Shown here piece by piece: positions 13,223-25,719 of a stretch of 64,000 nucleotides of DNA. Under the pieces are notes generated by a model that ran no database searches, was not told where the DNA came from, and saw only the letters and a list, made by a program, of their open reading frames with translations. The first letter of the stretch is position 1. Every line of letters starts with the position of its first letter. The stretch lies in the NCBI GenBank assembly GCA_018894105.1, contig CM032127.1, positions 7,223,001 through 7,287,000 of the forward strand. Reading direction: 5' to 3'. This DNA is from Jacaranda mimosifolia (taxonomy: Eukaryota > Streptophyta > Magnoliopsida > Lamiales > Bignoniaceae). A program made the translations under genes and the position numbers.

Positions 13223-13722
13223 NNNNNNNNNNNNNNNNNNNNNNNNNNNNNNNNNNNNNNNNNNNNNNNNNNNNNNNNNNNNNNNNNNNNNNNNNNNNNN
13301 NNNNNNNNNNNNNNNNNNNNNNNNNNNNNNNNNNNNNNNNNNNNNNNNNNNNNNNNNNNNNNNNNNNNNNNNNNNNNNNNNNNNNNNNNNNNNNNNNNNN
13401 NNNNNNNNNNNNNNNNNNNNNNNNNNNNNNNNNNNNNNNNNNNNNNNNNNNNNNNNNNNNNNNNNNNNNNNNNNNNNNNNNNNNNNNNNNNNNNNNNNNN
13501 NNNNNNNNNNNNNNNNNNNNNNNNNNNNNNNNNNNNNNNNNNNNNNNNNNNNNNNNNNNNNNNNNNNNNNNNNNNNNNNNNNNNNNNNNNNNNNNNNNNN
13601 NNNNNNNNNNNNNNNNNNNNNNNNNNNNNNNNNNNNNNNNNNNNNNNNNNNNNNNNNNNNNNNNNNNNNNNNNNNNNNNNNNNNNNNNNNNNNNNNNNNN
13701 NNNNNNNNNNNNNNNNNNNNNN
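13223..13722. other. Assembly gap of exactly 500 N
   Basis: A run of 500 undetermined bases, a conventional placeholder length in scaffolding. Order, orientation and distance across it are assembly assertions. Open frames that read across it are meaningless. Confidence 0.99.
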
Positions 13723-14402
13723 GGTTTAACTCCAAAGGTGGATATCTTCCGTTGATGATGTTTGAGAATCCTGCAATCAAGGCAAACGTTAGGCTAGCCG
13801 AGTGGCCCTTGGCTTAGACCCTCCGACGCTCAAGTCAGTATTTGAAGTATTTTGCAATGGAGTAAGGTAGTTTCAGAGTGTATTGGTACATACCCTGTGA
13901 GGCAAGACAGACGAGTTTTTATATTCTTCCCCTTGAGGAAATGACGGGTAAGCCCTTGGCTTACCCTTGGGGTCTTCAGCCTCATCCAAGGGGCAATTAT
14001 CTATTCCCCCATTTGAATTTTGCCAGCTAGATGTCCTTTCAAGTTACAGGACGGGACGATATATAGTGTGGCGCCTGCCGCATCAGACAGTGGGATGGCA
14101 TGAGCCATTAATGCGGTGGCGTGGTGCCAGTCAACGCATTTAATGCGGTGGCAGAGTATTGTGCAGAATTCGACCTCCTATCCCTGTTGGGGTCGAATAT
14201 GGTCGATATTATCCGAGGGCTCCGAGGCGCCCGCCTGGGTCTGGGGGAGACTGGTTGAACCTAGTCGACGTGTCCCATGGGCCCCGGCCGCTGTCTGAAC
14301 GTTGGGCCTTTGCGGCCACCGCCTGGTCGAACGGGGTCGGCGTGGCTCCCGGGCCTTGGGTTGTTGTCTGAAATGTTGAGCCTTTTGGGCCACCCTATAT
14401 CA
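13723..14402. mobile_element. LTR remnant related to the element at 15407-17878
   Basis: It shares AGGCTAGCCGAG, CTTGGCTTAGACCCTCCGAC and ACGCTCAAGT with the LTRs downstream and ends in CCCTATATCA, like their CCCAATATCA terminus. The left part is lost in the gap. The GC-rich 14160-14400 part gives several overlapping open frames on both strands, none of which resembles a known protein. Confidence 0.65.
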
Positions 14403-15401
14403 TATACAAATACTGCCTTTGTGTTGCAGACATTTCTTGAAAAAAAGATTCTTTGGCAACATGATTCGCTTACCAAACTTTCTAATATGTAATGAATAAT
14501 TTAGAATTATGCTCAAAAAATACTTAAGCAATAATAAAAAAAATTCGGCTACTGTAAGTAATATACTAAAATAATAATAATAATAATAATCAAATTTCAA
14601 TGAATTAATTTCGTATAATAGCGAATGAAGAATTAAGATGACTTGTTAATTTTTTACTCGTTGCACTAAATTCGTTATATATATATATATATTAAAATAA
14701 CTCCATTCTTCATAAACAAATATAGAATTTACCATTTCGAATAAGATAAATTCAAAATAATTGAACATTTTCACTATTTGAATGTAATTTTCTTCGAGGT
14801 AAATTGATGTTCTAAAAAAGTCGGTTTTATGGCCAGACTGACCCCAATCTTCACTAATATTAGAGTTCAATAACCACAAAGAGCATAAATCATGCTTGTT
14901 TAAGTGTTATTCACTTAAAATCCTTCCATATTTAAATTAAAATTGAATTATAAGAATGATAAACTAAGTGAGACATCTTAAAATGACTTGGGTCATTTAC
15001 ACTTTTTTTTTGAGCGGTAGCAATATTTATGGCAAGCTTCAAATAATTTGCGTTATATTATAGTGGGCATATGTCATTGGACAGTAAGATGTTCCATGGA
15101 TCAACAACTTAAAAAAAGTCAAATATAAGATCAAACTAAGTTGAGTTCTGCATGAATAAAAAAGCAAATTTTAATTTGTCTAAAAATTACATCTAAATAA
15201 CGGAAATATTTTTGCCCTATGATGTACCCTCATCACTATCATAACATCTTTCAGAGAGTTTGGTTATGCTTTATTTTCATTTTTAGCTGTTTTTACTATT
15301 TAAAAATGAATTATTAACAACTTATTATTTTTTTTATCAATCTTCCAATTCATTTTTATCTCAAAATATATTTTTCAATAATCTACATATATTCTTCCAA
15401 T
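14403..15401. other. AT-rich intergenic DNA
   Basis: Nothing recognisable beyond an ATT trinucleotide run near 14570-14590 and a TA run near 14675-14692. Confidence 0.5.
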
Positions 15402-15406
15402 GACCT

Positions 15407-16267
15407 TGATGAGGGTAAAAGCTATATATAGCTAGATTGGGACGGAATCTGAGTGGATTGACCTGTCTGGTTGAGTAAATAAGCTCCACAGATACCTGGG
15501 CTGAGTTCTGCAACCACGAACAAATATCAAGCTAGCCGAGATGCCCTCGGCTTAGGCTCTCCGACGCTCAAGTTAGTATGAGATCGGGTAGATAACGAGC
15601 AGCAGAGTGAGGGCTTTTTAGTATGGAATGGCATACCTTTGAGAGGCTGGGATGGGAGTATTTATAGTACCAAGTAGGAGATCAAAATGTCCATGGTACC
15701 CTTGCTCTTGCAGGGAGGACCATTGTGATTGCATGAGGGTTTTTAAGTCTTTTCCTTATCTGAAATCCTTTTTCCAGGTGGCGCCCCCACATCCTTTTGG
15801 GATATGGTGGAGATTTCTCTATATTTAATGCAAGGCAAGCTATCTATCAGTGCATTTAATATGATAGCGACAGGTTGTTGAGTGCATTTAATGTGACAGC
15901 GACTGGTGGTGAGAGAAACCTTTTCGTCTTGTAGGTTGACCTTTTTTGGTCGAGATGCTCGCGGCCGTGGGACTCACCGCCCACTCTGGTCAAATACATG
16001 ACCTCTCTGGTCGACCTCTTCTGGTCACTCTGGTCAAGTGCATGACCTCTTTGGTCGACCTCTTTTGGTCACTCTGTTCAAGTGCAAGACCTCTCTAGTC
16101 GACCTCTTCTGGTCACTCTGGTCAAGTGCATGACCACTCTGGTCGACCTCTTCTGGTCTGATCGAGTGCATGACCTCTCTGGTCGACCTCTTTTGGCTGG
16201 TCGACCTCTTCTTGGGCCTGGTATGGTCCTATTAGGCTTGTTGGGCTCGTCTTACTTCCCCATATCA
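15407..16267. repeat. 5' LTR (861 bp) with 44-bp minisatellite
   Basis: 44-bp units begin at 15984, 16028, 16072 and 16116, followed by a partial unit. Each carries a CTCTGGTCAAGTGCATGACC-like half and a TGGTCGACCTCTTCTGGTCA-like half. The LTR is 128 bp longer than its partner, roughly three units. Confidence 0.85.
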
Positions 16268-16339
16268 GGAGTCCCCCCACTCCTGATTCCTAATCGAGCT
16301 CGCGATGAGAAGGAGTGGGGAGTAGCTGATTTTCTTCAA

Positions 16340-17090
16340 TAACTGATCAAAAACCAACTTGATCATGTGACTACGAGGTCGACTTACCAATTTGATCATG
16401 CGACTACGGGGTCGGCTCGATCTTTCTTTAGGAGCGAGGTCAACTACGGGGTCGACTTGATCTTGCCTTAACAGTGAGGTCGACTGAATGTCGACTGCCA
16501 ATTTGATCATGCGACTACGGGGTCGACTTGATTGTTCTTCAATACTGGGGTCGACTACGGGGTCGACTTGATCATGCGACTATGGGGTCGACTTGATCAT
16601 TTTTTAGGAGTGAGGTCAACTGAATGTCGACTGCCAATTTGATCATGCGACTACGGGGTCGGCTTGATCTTTCTTTAATACTGGGTCGACTACGGGGTCG
16701 ACTTGATCATTTTTTAGGAGTGAGGTCGATTAAATGTCGACTGCCAATTTGATCATGCGACTACGAGGTCGGCTTGATCTTTCTTTAATATTGGGGTCGA
16801 CTTGATCATGTGACTACGGGGTCGACTTGATCATTTTTTAGGAGTGAGGTCGACTGAATGTCGACTGCCAATTTGATCATGCAGACTACGGGGTCGACTT
16901 GATCGTTCTTTAGCAGCGGGGTCGACTGAAGGTTGACTGCCAATTTGATCACGTGACTACGGGGTCGACTTGATCATACCTTAGCAGCGGGGTCGACTGA
17001 AGGTTGACTGCCAATTTGATCATGCGACTACGAGGTCAGCTTGATCATACCTTAGCAGCGGGGTCCACTGAAGGTTGACTACGGGCTAGC
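16340..17090. repeat. Internal tandem array rich in GTCGAC
   Basis: Irregular units of about 60-110 bp repeat GATCATGCGACTACGGGGTC, GTCGACTTGATC and GTCGACTGCCAATTT about eight to ten times with insertions and deletions. It fills nearly all of the internal region. Confidence 0.8.
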
Positions 17091-17145
17091 CTCGTGTTTA
17101 CCCTTTCTCAAGTTACATACTCTATTTCCCACAGACGGCACCAAA

Positions 17146-17878
17146 TGATGAGGGTAAAAGCTATACATAGCTAGATAAGGACGAAATCTGAGTGGATTGA
17201 CCTGCCTGGTTGAGTAAATGAGCTCTACAGATACCTGGGCTGAGTCCTGTAACCACGAACAAACATCAAGCTAGCCGAGATGCCCTCGGCTTAGGCTCTC
17301 TGACGCTCAAGTTAGTATGAGATTGGGTAGATAACGAGCAGCAGAGTGAGGGCTTTTTAGTATGAAATGGCATACCTTTGAAAGGCTGGGATGGGGGTAT
17401 TTATAGTACCAAGTAGGAGATCAAAATGTCCATGGTACCTTTGCTTTTGCAGGGATGACCATTGTGATTGCATGAGGATTTTTAGGTCTTTTCCTTATCT
17501 GAAATCCTTTTTCCAGGTGGCGCCCCCACATCCTTTTGGGATATGGTGGAGATTTCTCTATATTTAATGCAAGGCAAGCTGTCTGTCAGTGCATTTAATA
17601 TGACAGCGACAGGTTGTTGAGTGCATTTAATGTGACAGCGACTGGTGGTGAGAGAAACCTTTTCGTCTCGTAGGTTGACCTTTTCTGGTCGAAATGCTTG
17701 CGGCCGTGGGCCTCACCGCCCACTCTGGTCAAATACATGACCTCTCTGGTCGACCTCTTCTGGTCACTCTGGTCAAGTGCACGACCTCTCTGGTCGACCT
17801 CTTCTGATTGGTCGACCTCTTCTTGGGCCTGGTATGGTCCTATTAGGCTTGTTGGGCTCGTCTTACTTCCCAATATCA
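17146..17878. repeat. 3' LTR (733 bp)
   Basis: This is a near-identical partner of 15407-16267 with only about two of the 44-bp units. It ends CCCAATATCA directly before the GACCT target duplication. Confidence 0.88.
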
Positions 17879-17883
17879 GACCT

Positions 17884-19577
17884 ATATATCTTCTCTTTCT
17901 TATTCATTATTACTATCTCTATCCACCTACCACCACCTACAACCTGCTAAGCCCTATATATTTTACTTTTCAAACATACTAATACGATATATCCAAATAC
18001 TATTTTCAATTAATTATTCTAACTAACTTTTTAAATTTTAAAAATATTAAAAATTAAAATTAAAATTAAAAACACAACCAAACTAGCTATTGTAGTCGAA
18101 GAATATAGTGCTCTATATTGTCTCAAATAAAAAAAAAAAAATATTAATATTTTGTCAATAGTTCTAATTTAAATTGGTCAAAGTTGAACTAGTCGATTTT
18201 CTCTTTATGAACTTTTGACTAAGGGTTAGTACACCTTGAAACTCATGTTCCTTGAACATAGGAAAAACACAATCAAATGAGGAAGGTTTATGCTTTTTCT
18301 TATAGTCAAGTCAAACACCAAACGATCCACCAATTAGGTACCGCGATCTAAACACTAATTATCAATGGACAATGGTAATAAAAATAGATATTCCTAAACA
18401 ACTTTTCAAACAATTAATAGTCAATTCACCTTCATTTTTTTTAGCCCAATCATAGAAAAATAATAATCATTAAGATTTTGTTTTTCCAAAATTTAGGTCG
18501 AAAGTTCAAATATATTATTTATAATTATTCAATTGGATTGTCTTTGGCTTATGGAATCAAGAATTAGTGGAATTTTTGATTATCTGTACACGAAATCTTT
18601 CTTATATTTTTAAAAATTGATAAATTCATAATTAATGATTATTTGAAAACATCTTTGTGAGTTATGCAGGTTTTTAAAAATTATAAGAATCTTTTTTTTT
18701 TGTACTTTTCTCAACTGAAATGACATACTATCTAACAAAAGAAAGAAAGAAAAAATCGTTCCAATGTACATAAAGTATAAAATTATTTTCTATGATGCCA
18801 TCCGTTACCTATGAAAGAGTTTAATTTATTGCATTCAGAAACATGTATTCTTAATAGGACTAGAAATTAAAGGGTTTAATTTAAATAATGTAAACTCGAT
18901 ATTTCATGTTCCCTACTTGTATAACAAATGAAATTATTAAAAAGATTATGCGATTATTTTATTTCTAGTACACAATTTATACACAATTAAATAATAAATA
19001 AATTAAAATTGACTTTTCTTATTTTTATACTAATTATTCAGTAGATGAACAATCAACGAAGGTGTACTTGATAATTCTACCCAAGAGAAAGGTACTTGAA
19101 TAGTCCAATGCACCATATTCCTTGGCACCACACCTTAATTTCTTATGGCTAAGGCATTTCCACATTTCCCTTTCATGGCCCTCACATTTTGAAAGTTATG
19201 ACTCATTCTTTTTAAAATACTATTCTTATTCAAAAGTTATGACTCATTCTTTTTAAAAGAAAATATTCTAAAATAAAGTTTAATATCATAATATGCATCC
19301 CTCTAGAAATACTATCTCAAACAGTACTAGTGACTAATCGGACAACCACAATATACATTCGATTTTTTTTTCTTTTTCTTATCATCTAAATTTTTAGAAA
19401 AATTATCGTCATATTTGATTTGATCAGACTAATTAAATATTGATAATTATAATCCATAATGGTTTGGATTGTATACTAATTACATTAGAAGTTATGTAAT
19501 TTGGTGGAATTGATTTTTGTTGAATCAAAACGAGGTAAAGAAAATAAGTGCAATATATATTTATATTTATGTCTATA
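17884..19577. other. AT-rich intergenic DNA
   Basis: No gene is visible. A direct repeat of about 25 bp (AAGTTATGACTCATTCTTTT and following) occurs at about 19192 and 19233, 41 bp apart. Confidence 0.5.
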
Positions 19578-20020
19578 TCTATATTATTAATAAAGAGCCA
19601 ACGCCTTTTTTGATATGTTTTCAAGTGTATTTCCTAAATTGTCCTTATATATATTTTAACATTCCTATGTTTATTCAAATAACTACCATCCCACTATCCT
19701 CCCCCTCCTCACCCCTCCTCACCTCACCATTACTATATATATATATATATATGTATAATAGTTCCATAAAAGGCTATAAATAGTTATACATATTTATATT
19801 TTTTTTAGCTTCTCCCTATAGATATGATTTCTCCAATTTAAATTATTCTTTTACTTTTATTTATGTTTTTTTTCTTTCAAAAATGCATGAATGTGTTTAG
19901 CATTAGTATAAATTGATTGATTTTTTTTCTCTATTATAACAATTGTTTTCAAGCTATTTAAATAACATTGATTTTTATTTTTATTGAATGTACACGTATC
20001 GAGTATGCATTGACTGCTAG
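19578..20020 (+). mobile_element. Helitron-like element (candidate), 443 bp
   Basis: It starts TCTATATTATTAATAAAG and ends ATCGAGTATGCATTGACTG then CTAG followed by T, the same ends as the candidate at 3281-3703. Directly after it, at 20021, a second copy of the 5' block (TTATTAATAAAGTACC) begins and is truncated. No coding sequence. The Helitron class is inferred from the TC...CTAG|T ends. Confidence 0.5.
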
Positions 20021-21340
20021 TTATTAATAAAGTACCTATCTCCTTTTTGATATGTTTTTATTGATGTACCCAAAATACCATCATTTCTTTTCCTCTATAT
20101 TCATAACTACAACTTACATAATAATCGCCATTTATAACCCACATATTCATTACAAATGTTACTTAAAAAATTAAGTAAATATAAAATATTACTTAAAAAA
20201 CTAATATTATACTAAAATAAATATTTATTTTATTTACTTATATTGTAAAAATTTTAGTACATAAGTCGAATGTCCCATAATTACTATTGTATATAAAGAA
20301 AAAATGGAAAAAGTAAAAAAGGGAAAAAAATGAAAGAGGAAAATAACGGTCTGGGAAGCAGTTACGCCCTAGGTGACCTCAACAGATCACTTTCAGCAAA
20401 ATAAGAGTACTGACCAAAAACGTAGGCCATATAGCAAAGTCCAAATTTCCTGAAAATCCAATTTAATACGACGTCGTTGTAGGACAACCACCGATTATTT
20501 CGAGGACCGTAGGCTGCATGCCTCTGTCTGTGGCACAAGCATATCACGTCCTCTCTTGCCGTCAACTCCGGGTCTTGTTTCTATCAATTATCCAGGTGAT
20601 TTTTATCATCACCCCTTTTTTGATCATTTTTTTATTTGTGAATTTTATGGCGTGAATATGTGTGGTTGTGCATGCATTTCTTGATTTCTCTGCGTGATTA
20701 CTCTGTTGGGGTTGAGTTAATTTGTTAATTGGGTTAAAAAGTTCTTGATGATTGTCAAATTGTTCGGTTATTTGGTGATCTTCATGAGGTACAGCCAGTT
20801 TTGGTGCGCAGCAAGCACAGAAACTGAGGCATGAGTGATAGCTTAAGGCCTGAGGACTAAAGTTTATGTGATTGTGTCTTTTTGTAAGTGGAAATGCATT
20901 ATCTTGAGGACGCTTTGGAATGCAAATGCACGAAAAGTGAAAGTGCTCCTTGAATTCCTACCCTTACATCATAAGACATTTCAAGTTCTGGTCAAGATCA
21001 TACTCCTCCCGAACTATTAGAATTCCTCAAATAATACACTTTCACTTCCTGAAGATCATGCTTCTGTCTCTGCCTGTTGATCCTAGCTTTTTGTTCCTAT
21101 ATCTTTAACAAGATTTTTCACTAATTGTGATTTATTGTTGAAATCTTGATCATGTTCTTGCAAGAATGGTTTATGTTTGTACTTCCTCTGTTCTTATTTT
21201 AAATAAAATACATGCCACTGGACATTTTTATTGTTGTTAGTCTCAATCCTTGTGGCATATTTTTTTCTAGTCTAATCAGTCCATTTGATATGTGACTCCA
21301 GTATCTTCTAAATACACGATTTGCAAGAAAGCTGCTTCCG
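20021..21340 (+). promoter_or_regulatory. Upstream region and 5' leader of the ABC1K gene
   Basis: After a truncated Helitron-like start and A-rich DNA, a less AT-rich block at about 20345-20595 probably holds the core promoter and first untranslated exon. A plausible 5'-UTR intron runs from a donor near 20596 (CCAG|GTGATT) to an acceptor at 21300-21301 before the coding exon. No clear TATA box could be assigned. Confidence 0.35.
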
Positions 21341-21932
21341 ATGGGATGGGGGAGCATCTACAAGAGGCGTGTGAAAGTTTTCACATTAGCTGTTGTAATC
21401 TACCTGGATTATAAGGTCGTTGTGCTTCTCAGTTGCTGTTGTTTGATGATTGACCTGTGTGTTGCAGTGACCACAATGTGATATTCTCTCTTTTCATTTC
21501 AATCCTTACAATCCTGAAGACCATTTCTTCCCCTCTTTTGTATTTTCATATACAGGCCCTGCAACAGAGAGAGAAATGGATAAAGAAGTCAAAGAGGGCT
21601 AATCTTTGGGAGAAAGCTCATGAACGTAATGCTAAGCGTGTTCTCAACTTGATTGTAGAGCTGGAAAGGCTTATGGGTTAAACTAGGACAGTATCTATCT
21701 ACACGTGCTGATGTGCTTCCCCCAGCCTATATACGCCTTCTGAAGCAGCTACAGGACTCTCTGCCCCCTCGTCCCCTAGAAGAGGTAACTTCACTTACTA
21801 TAATGTTGAAGCATTTTAAGAAAGTTAAAATGAAGTTGCATGGTTCCGTTGCAAGTTGAAGCATTTACACACGATTATTCTGCTTCCACATCTGGAAAAA
21901 GTTAAAGAGAAACATGGAAGGATTATCACCAC

Positions 21933-22000
21933 CCTAGAGACCGTAGTCGCAAACGACCCAATTGCAAGAGCAGAGCTCTATCAATTGAGCTATATCCCCC
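21933..22000 (-). pseudogene. Plastid tRNA-Ala(UGC)-like fragment in intron 2 of the ABC1K gene
   Basis: Read on the minus strand, GGGGGATATAGCTCAATTGA begins a tRNA 5' half that continues through an anticodon arm containing TTGC and then AATTGGGTCGTTTGCG. It closely resembles, from memory, the first exon and intron start of plastid trnA-UGC. There is no 3' half, so it cannot make a tRNA. The likely source is plastid DNA inserted into the nucleus. Confidence 0.65.
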
Positions 22001-25000
22001 AAGCCATTGGTATATGTGATAATTTTTCATTTTGAAAAGAAACATGCATGTCTACTTTCATCTTATGATGATTACTTCAAAGGCATGGACCTAAATTTTC
22101 TGATGGCTGTTATGAGGACAATACCACCTCAAATTGTACTAAATTACATGTTATTAGGCAAATAAAGAATTTTAGTAGCTGGGTGCATTCTAAATGTATC
22201 TGTTGCAGTTATTGTTCCAGGATGATTGCATCTCTGTTTTAGCATGATTATGATAATTTGCTTTGGCAAGGAGGCCCGTGCTTACCGCCTTTCATTTTGG
22301 TGTATTAATGGCACAACAGATTTTGATTCCTGGAAACCGAATTTCAAAATTCATTTTGTTTGGTCTCTCTTGAAATGAGAGAGATTGATTTTCTCATCCA
22401 TTTCTACTTTTGGTTTTCTTCTATGGTGTAATGGATGTTTATTATTGATTATAAAAGTCAACATTAGCTAAATTATCATCATCTTGAGATATGGCAATGG
22501 TGGAGGTGGAGAATATTATTTTAGGAGTGATAAAGAATATATGTTTTTACCTAGGTAGGATAATACTGTATTAATTTAGAAAAGCATGGGGTAAGCAAAT
22601 CCTGTTAGCTGAATAATCTAACCATGCAAAAACTAGTGCTGGTAATTGTAGTGTAATGGGACATGCTAAATCCCATGAGGTGGGAACTGTGCAAATATTC
22701 AACTTCATGTATGAAAGCACACAAGAAATTGTATGTTTTTATTTAATTTGTTCCTGTATGTATATGAGTATTTCTAGTAAATAACAAGCTTCTTCTGCAC
22801 AGGTTTGCCAGACTATCAACCGAGAGTTGGGGAAACCAATGGACGATCTCTTCTTGAATTTTGATAATACACCACTGGCTACAGCATCAGTAAGACTCAA
22901 ATGATAAAGTTATTTAAGGGAAAACATGAAAAATTATGACTTTCAATTGTTGAGTTCACCTTGGAACATAATTACCAGTGTCATATAAAACAAGTCAGGC
23001 GATAAACCTAATACCTTCATGCACTTTTGGAAAATGCAGATAAAAATTTTACAGTTGCATGTTTGGACAATGTTGGTCAAAATTTTAACCCAATATGTAT
23101 TGTTATATTTTATTTTTATTGTCATTGCTATGTACTTCATAGGAAGCCTTGGGTAGCTCTGAGCGAAGGGATGTGCTACTGTTAGTGTTAGGATTTACTT
23201 TCTATCAAACTCCATGGTGGAGATTTTTAGACAGGAATATCATTAATCATTTGAAATTATTATTATAGATTTTCAACAAGGTACACTGAATAAATTTTTT
23301 TCAAAGAAATATCATTTTTTCCAGATATGGGTCTATTGATCATTCTGGCACTATTTTTGTATTTTCTCTACTGAATGCATAGCACAATAGGTTATAAGTG
23401 CTTCCTATTTCTGCAGCAGCACAAAACATTTCATGTATGACTCCAATATTTTCTGTTCGATTATGCAGATAGCTCAGTTCATCGGGCGACTCTGGCTGAT
23501 GGGCAGGAAGTAGTTGTTAAAGTTCAGCACGAGGGCATAAAAGAAGTGATATTGGAGGTCGTTTTTTGCCCTTCAGTTTATTGAGGTCTTGAGATTTACT
23601 TTTGTGATGCATGCAGATATATAATCGTCTGTTTCATCTTTACAGGATCTCAAAAATGCGAAGTCTATAGTTGATTGGATTGCCTGGGCAGAACCACAAT
23701 ATAACTTCAATCCCATGATAGATGAATGGTGCAAAGAAGCACCCAAGGAACTTGACTTCGACCATGAGGCTGGTATGCTTTTGGTGATTCATTAAATTGG
23801 TTTGTCGTTTCTGCTTCCCAGCATCCTTTTAACTCTTAAGATGCTTCTCTTGGTTTCTGTAGAAAATACCCGGAAAGTTTCCTAGGAACCTTGGCTGCAA
23901 AAGTAATTCTGATGATAATGACATAAATCGTGTGGACGTCTTAATTCCAGAAGTCATTATGGTACTGTCCTTTTCTAAATCTTTCCAGTTTAAATCTTTA
24001 GTCTGTATTAATGGTTTACCTATGGTCCCAGTGTTATGTCCAAAATCGCAATGAAGATCCTTATGGTGTAAGACTATTTTTTACTATCAGCTTTAGAATA
24101 TAGATTCTTGGATGTTTTCCGTGCCGGTCCTCTTTCAGTCTCTTTCATGAGAAGCATGGAAACATTGCTTGTTCACAGTGGACAGCGCAGCAACTTTGTG
24201 CTGCATATTTGGACTGTAAACTATTCTTCCCATGGCCTGCCATTAATACCTTTCTTCCACATGCTACTAGCAGAAAAAATTCCCCACTTAATAGACCAGT
24301 GACAAAAGCATCCTATCTATGGGTGTGAAGTTAGTGCATGCATTTCCATATCTTTGTTTGGACATAAAGAAGGAGATCCACAGGAACTAAGAGAAAGAAT
24401 AGTGCTAAGTTGCAGCACTTGAAAATGTTAGATTGTCCAACTCAAATCAATTCAAATGAACTTTAAGGCAAATATAAGGACATATATATATATATAGTGT
24501 GGTGACTGAGAATTGCCCGCCTCAAGTGTATTTCCAGGTGGGTTTTTTGAGAGAGATCTGTGATAAAAGACATTGTGCTTCTATATTTTTGGCCAAGATC
24601 TAATCAGTGATTTAGTTTGATAAGGTCGCTGCGCCTTGGTACTTTTTGAGAAATATGCATGTGTTGAATCCTTCTTTGATTTCTTCTTTCCATTTATGTT
24701 TGCACCCTCACTCTTACCTGAAAACGCATTTAAGAATACCCTGAAATTTTCTCTTTTCTTCATTATTTTGAGCATCTCCAGACTGACAATCTCTGCAGGT
24801 ATCTTTACTAACTTTGATTTCCTTTTGCATGGGGAAAGGAGACACATCATAGAAGGATTTACACTTCCTTATCCGATAGCATGGGTACCAGATCATAATG
24901 ATACCCTTAATGGCCAGATGTGACACCCTTCTAAAACAGCAAATGTACATAATGAGGGTCCAACGTCTGTCCCAGTATTGTTCAAAGTGTTTGTGCACAA

Positions 25001-25719
25001 CTGAAGTAGCTTTATTTATGATAAAACCTACGTGTACAGAAGATTACAGGATGGAATTTTCTTTTCAATTGATTTTATTATACAGCCTAACAATTTTTTC
25101 TTTTCCTCTATTGCCAATGGGATTTCTTATTACAGTGGTTAATTACTTTTCCTTTTTGCAATCTATATTATGTGCAGTCAACTGAGAAAGTCCTCATTTT
25201 AGAATATATGGATGGAGTACGACTAAATGATTCTGAATCACTGGAAGAACTGGGTGTTGACAAACAAAAACTTGTCGAGGAAATTACGCGAGCTTATGCG
25301 CACCAAATTTATATTGATGGTTTCTTCAATGGTGACCCTCACCCTGGTACACCTTTCTCTTTAAATTCTGTGTGTGTGTGTGTGTGACAGTCTGATTTCG
25401 TCGTGGTTACTCTATTAAGGCATGTATGGTTCTGTCTATCCGACTTACATTCTGTCCTGGATCTTCTACTGATTTTAATGTAGGAAATTTTCTTGTGAGC
25501 AAGGCTTCTCCACATCGTCCCGTTTTGCTAGATTTTGGGCTCACAAAGAGGCTATCATCTTCTATGAAACAGGCTTTAGCAAGGATGTTTCTAGCAACTG
25601 CTGAGGTTTGTACACAATTTCCTGACACTAACTGATACTTAAAATGTCATAGAGGTTCAGCAAGGACAAAAACCAATGAATTCTGTAGTTAGCTTTAATT
25701 TGCCGTTTCTTATCTGAGA

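Larger units (their letters stand above)
15407..17878. mobile_element. Complete non-autonomous LTR retrotransposon, 2,472 bp
   Basis: Two direct repeats beginning TGATGAGGGTAAAAGC and ending ATATCA (15407-16267 and 17146-17878) bracket about 880 bp of internal sequence. The whole is flanked by a perfect 5-bp duplication GACCT at 15402-15406 and 17879-17883. The internal region has no gag or pol and is mostly a GTCGAC-rich tandem array, so the element must have been mobilised in trans. The LTRs are strongly similar outside their minisatellites, which suggests recent insertion. No standard primer-binding site (such as TGGTATCAGAGC) follows the 5' LTR. Confidence 0.92.

Noticed and set aside
13094..13817. 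Open frames of 216-228 codons on both strands near 13.1-13.8 kb
   Set aside because: They run through the 500-N gap; almost all residues are undetermined.
14116..14476. Overlapping open frames on both strands in GC-rich DNA
   Set aside because: They fall in an LTR remnant, have proline/arginine/glycine-biased composition, and occur equally on both strands.
16340..17090. CRISPR-like array of repeated GATCATGCGACTACGGGGTC words
   Set aside because: Spacing is irregular, the spacers are themselves repeats, and it lies between two LTRs in a plant genome; it is a transposon minisatellite.
24636..24923. 95-codon plus-strand frame rich in phenylalanine and leucine
   Set aside because: It is T-rich intron sequence of the ABC1K gene; the family protein has no counterpart between the flanking exons.
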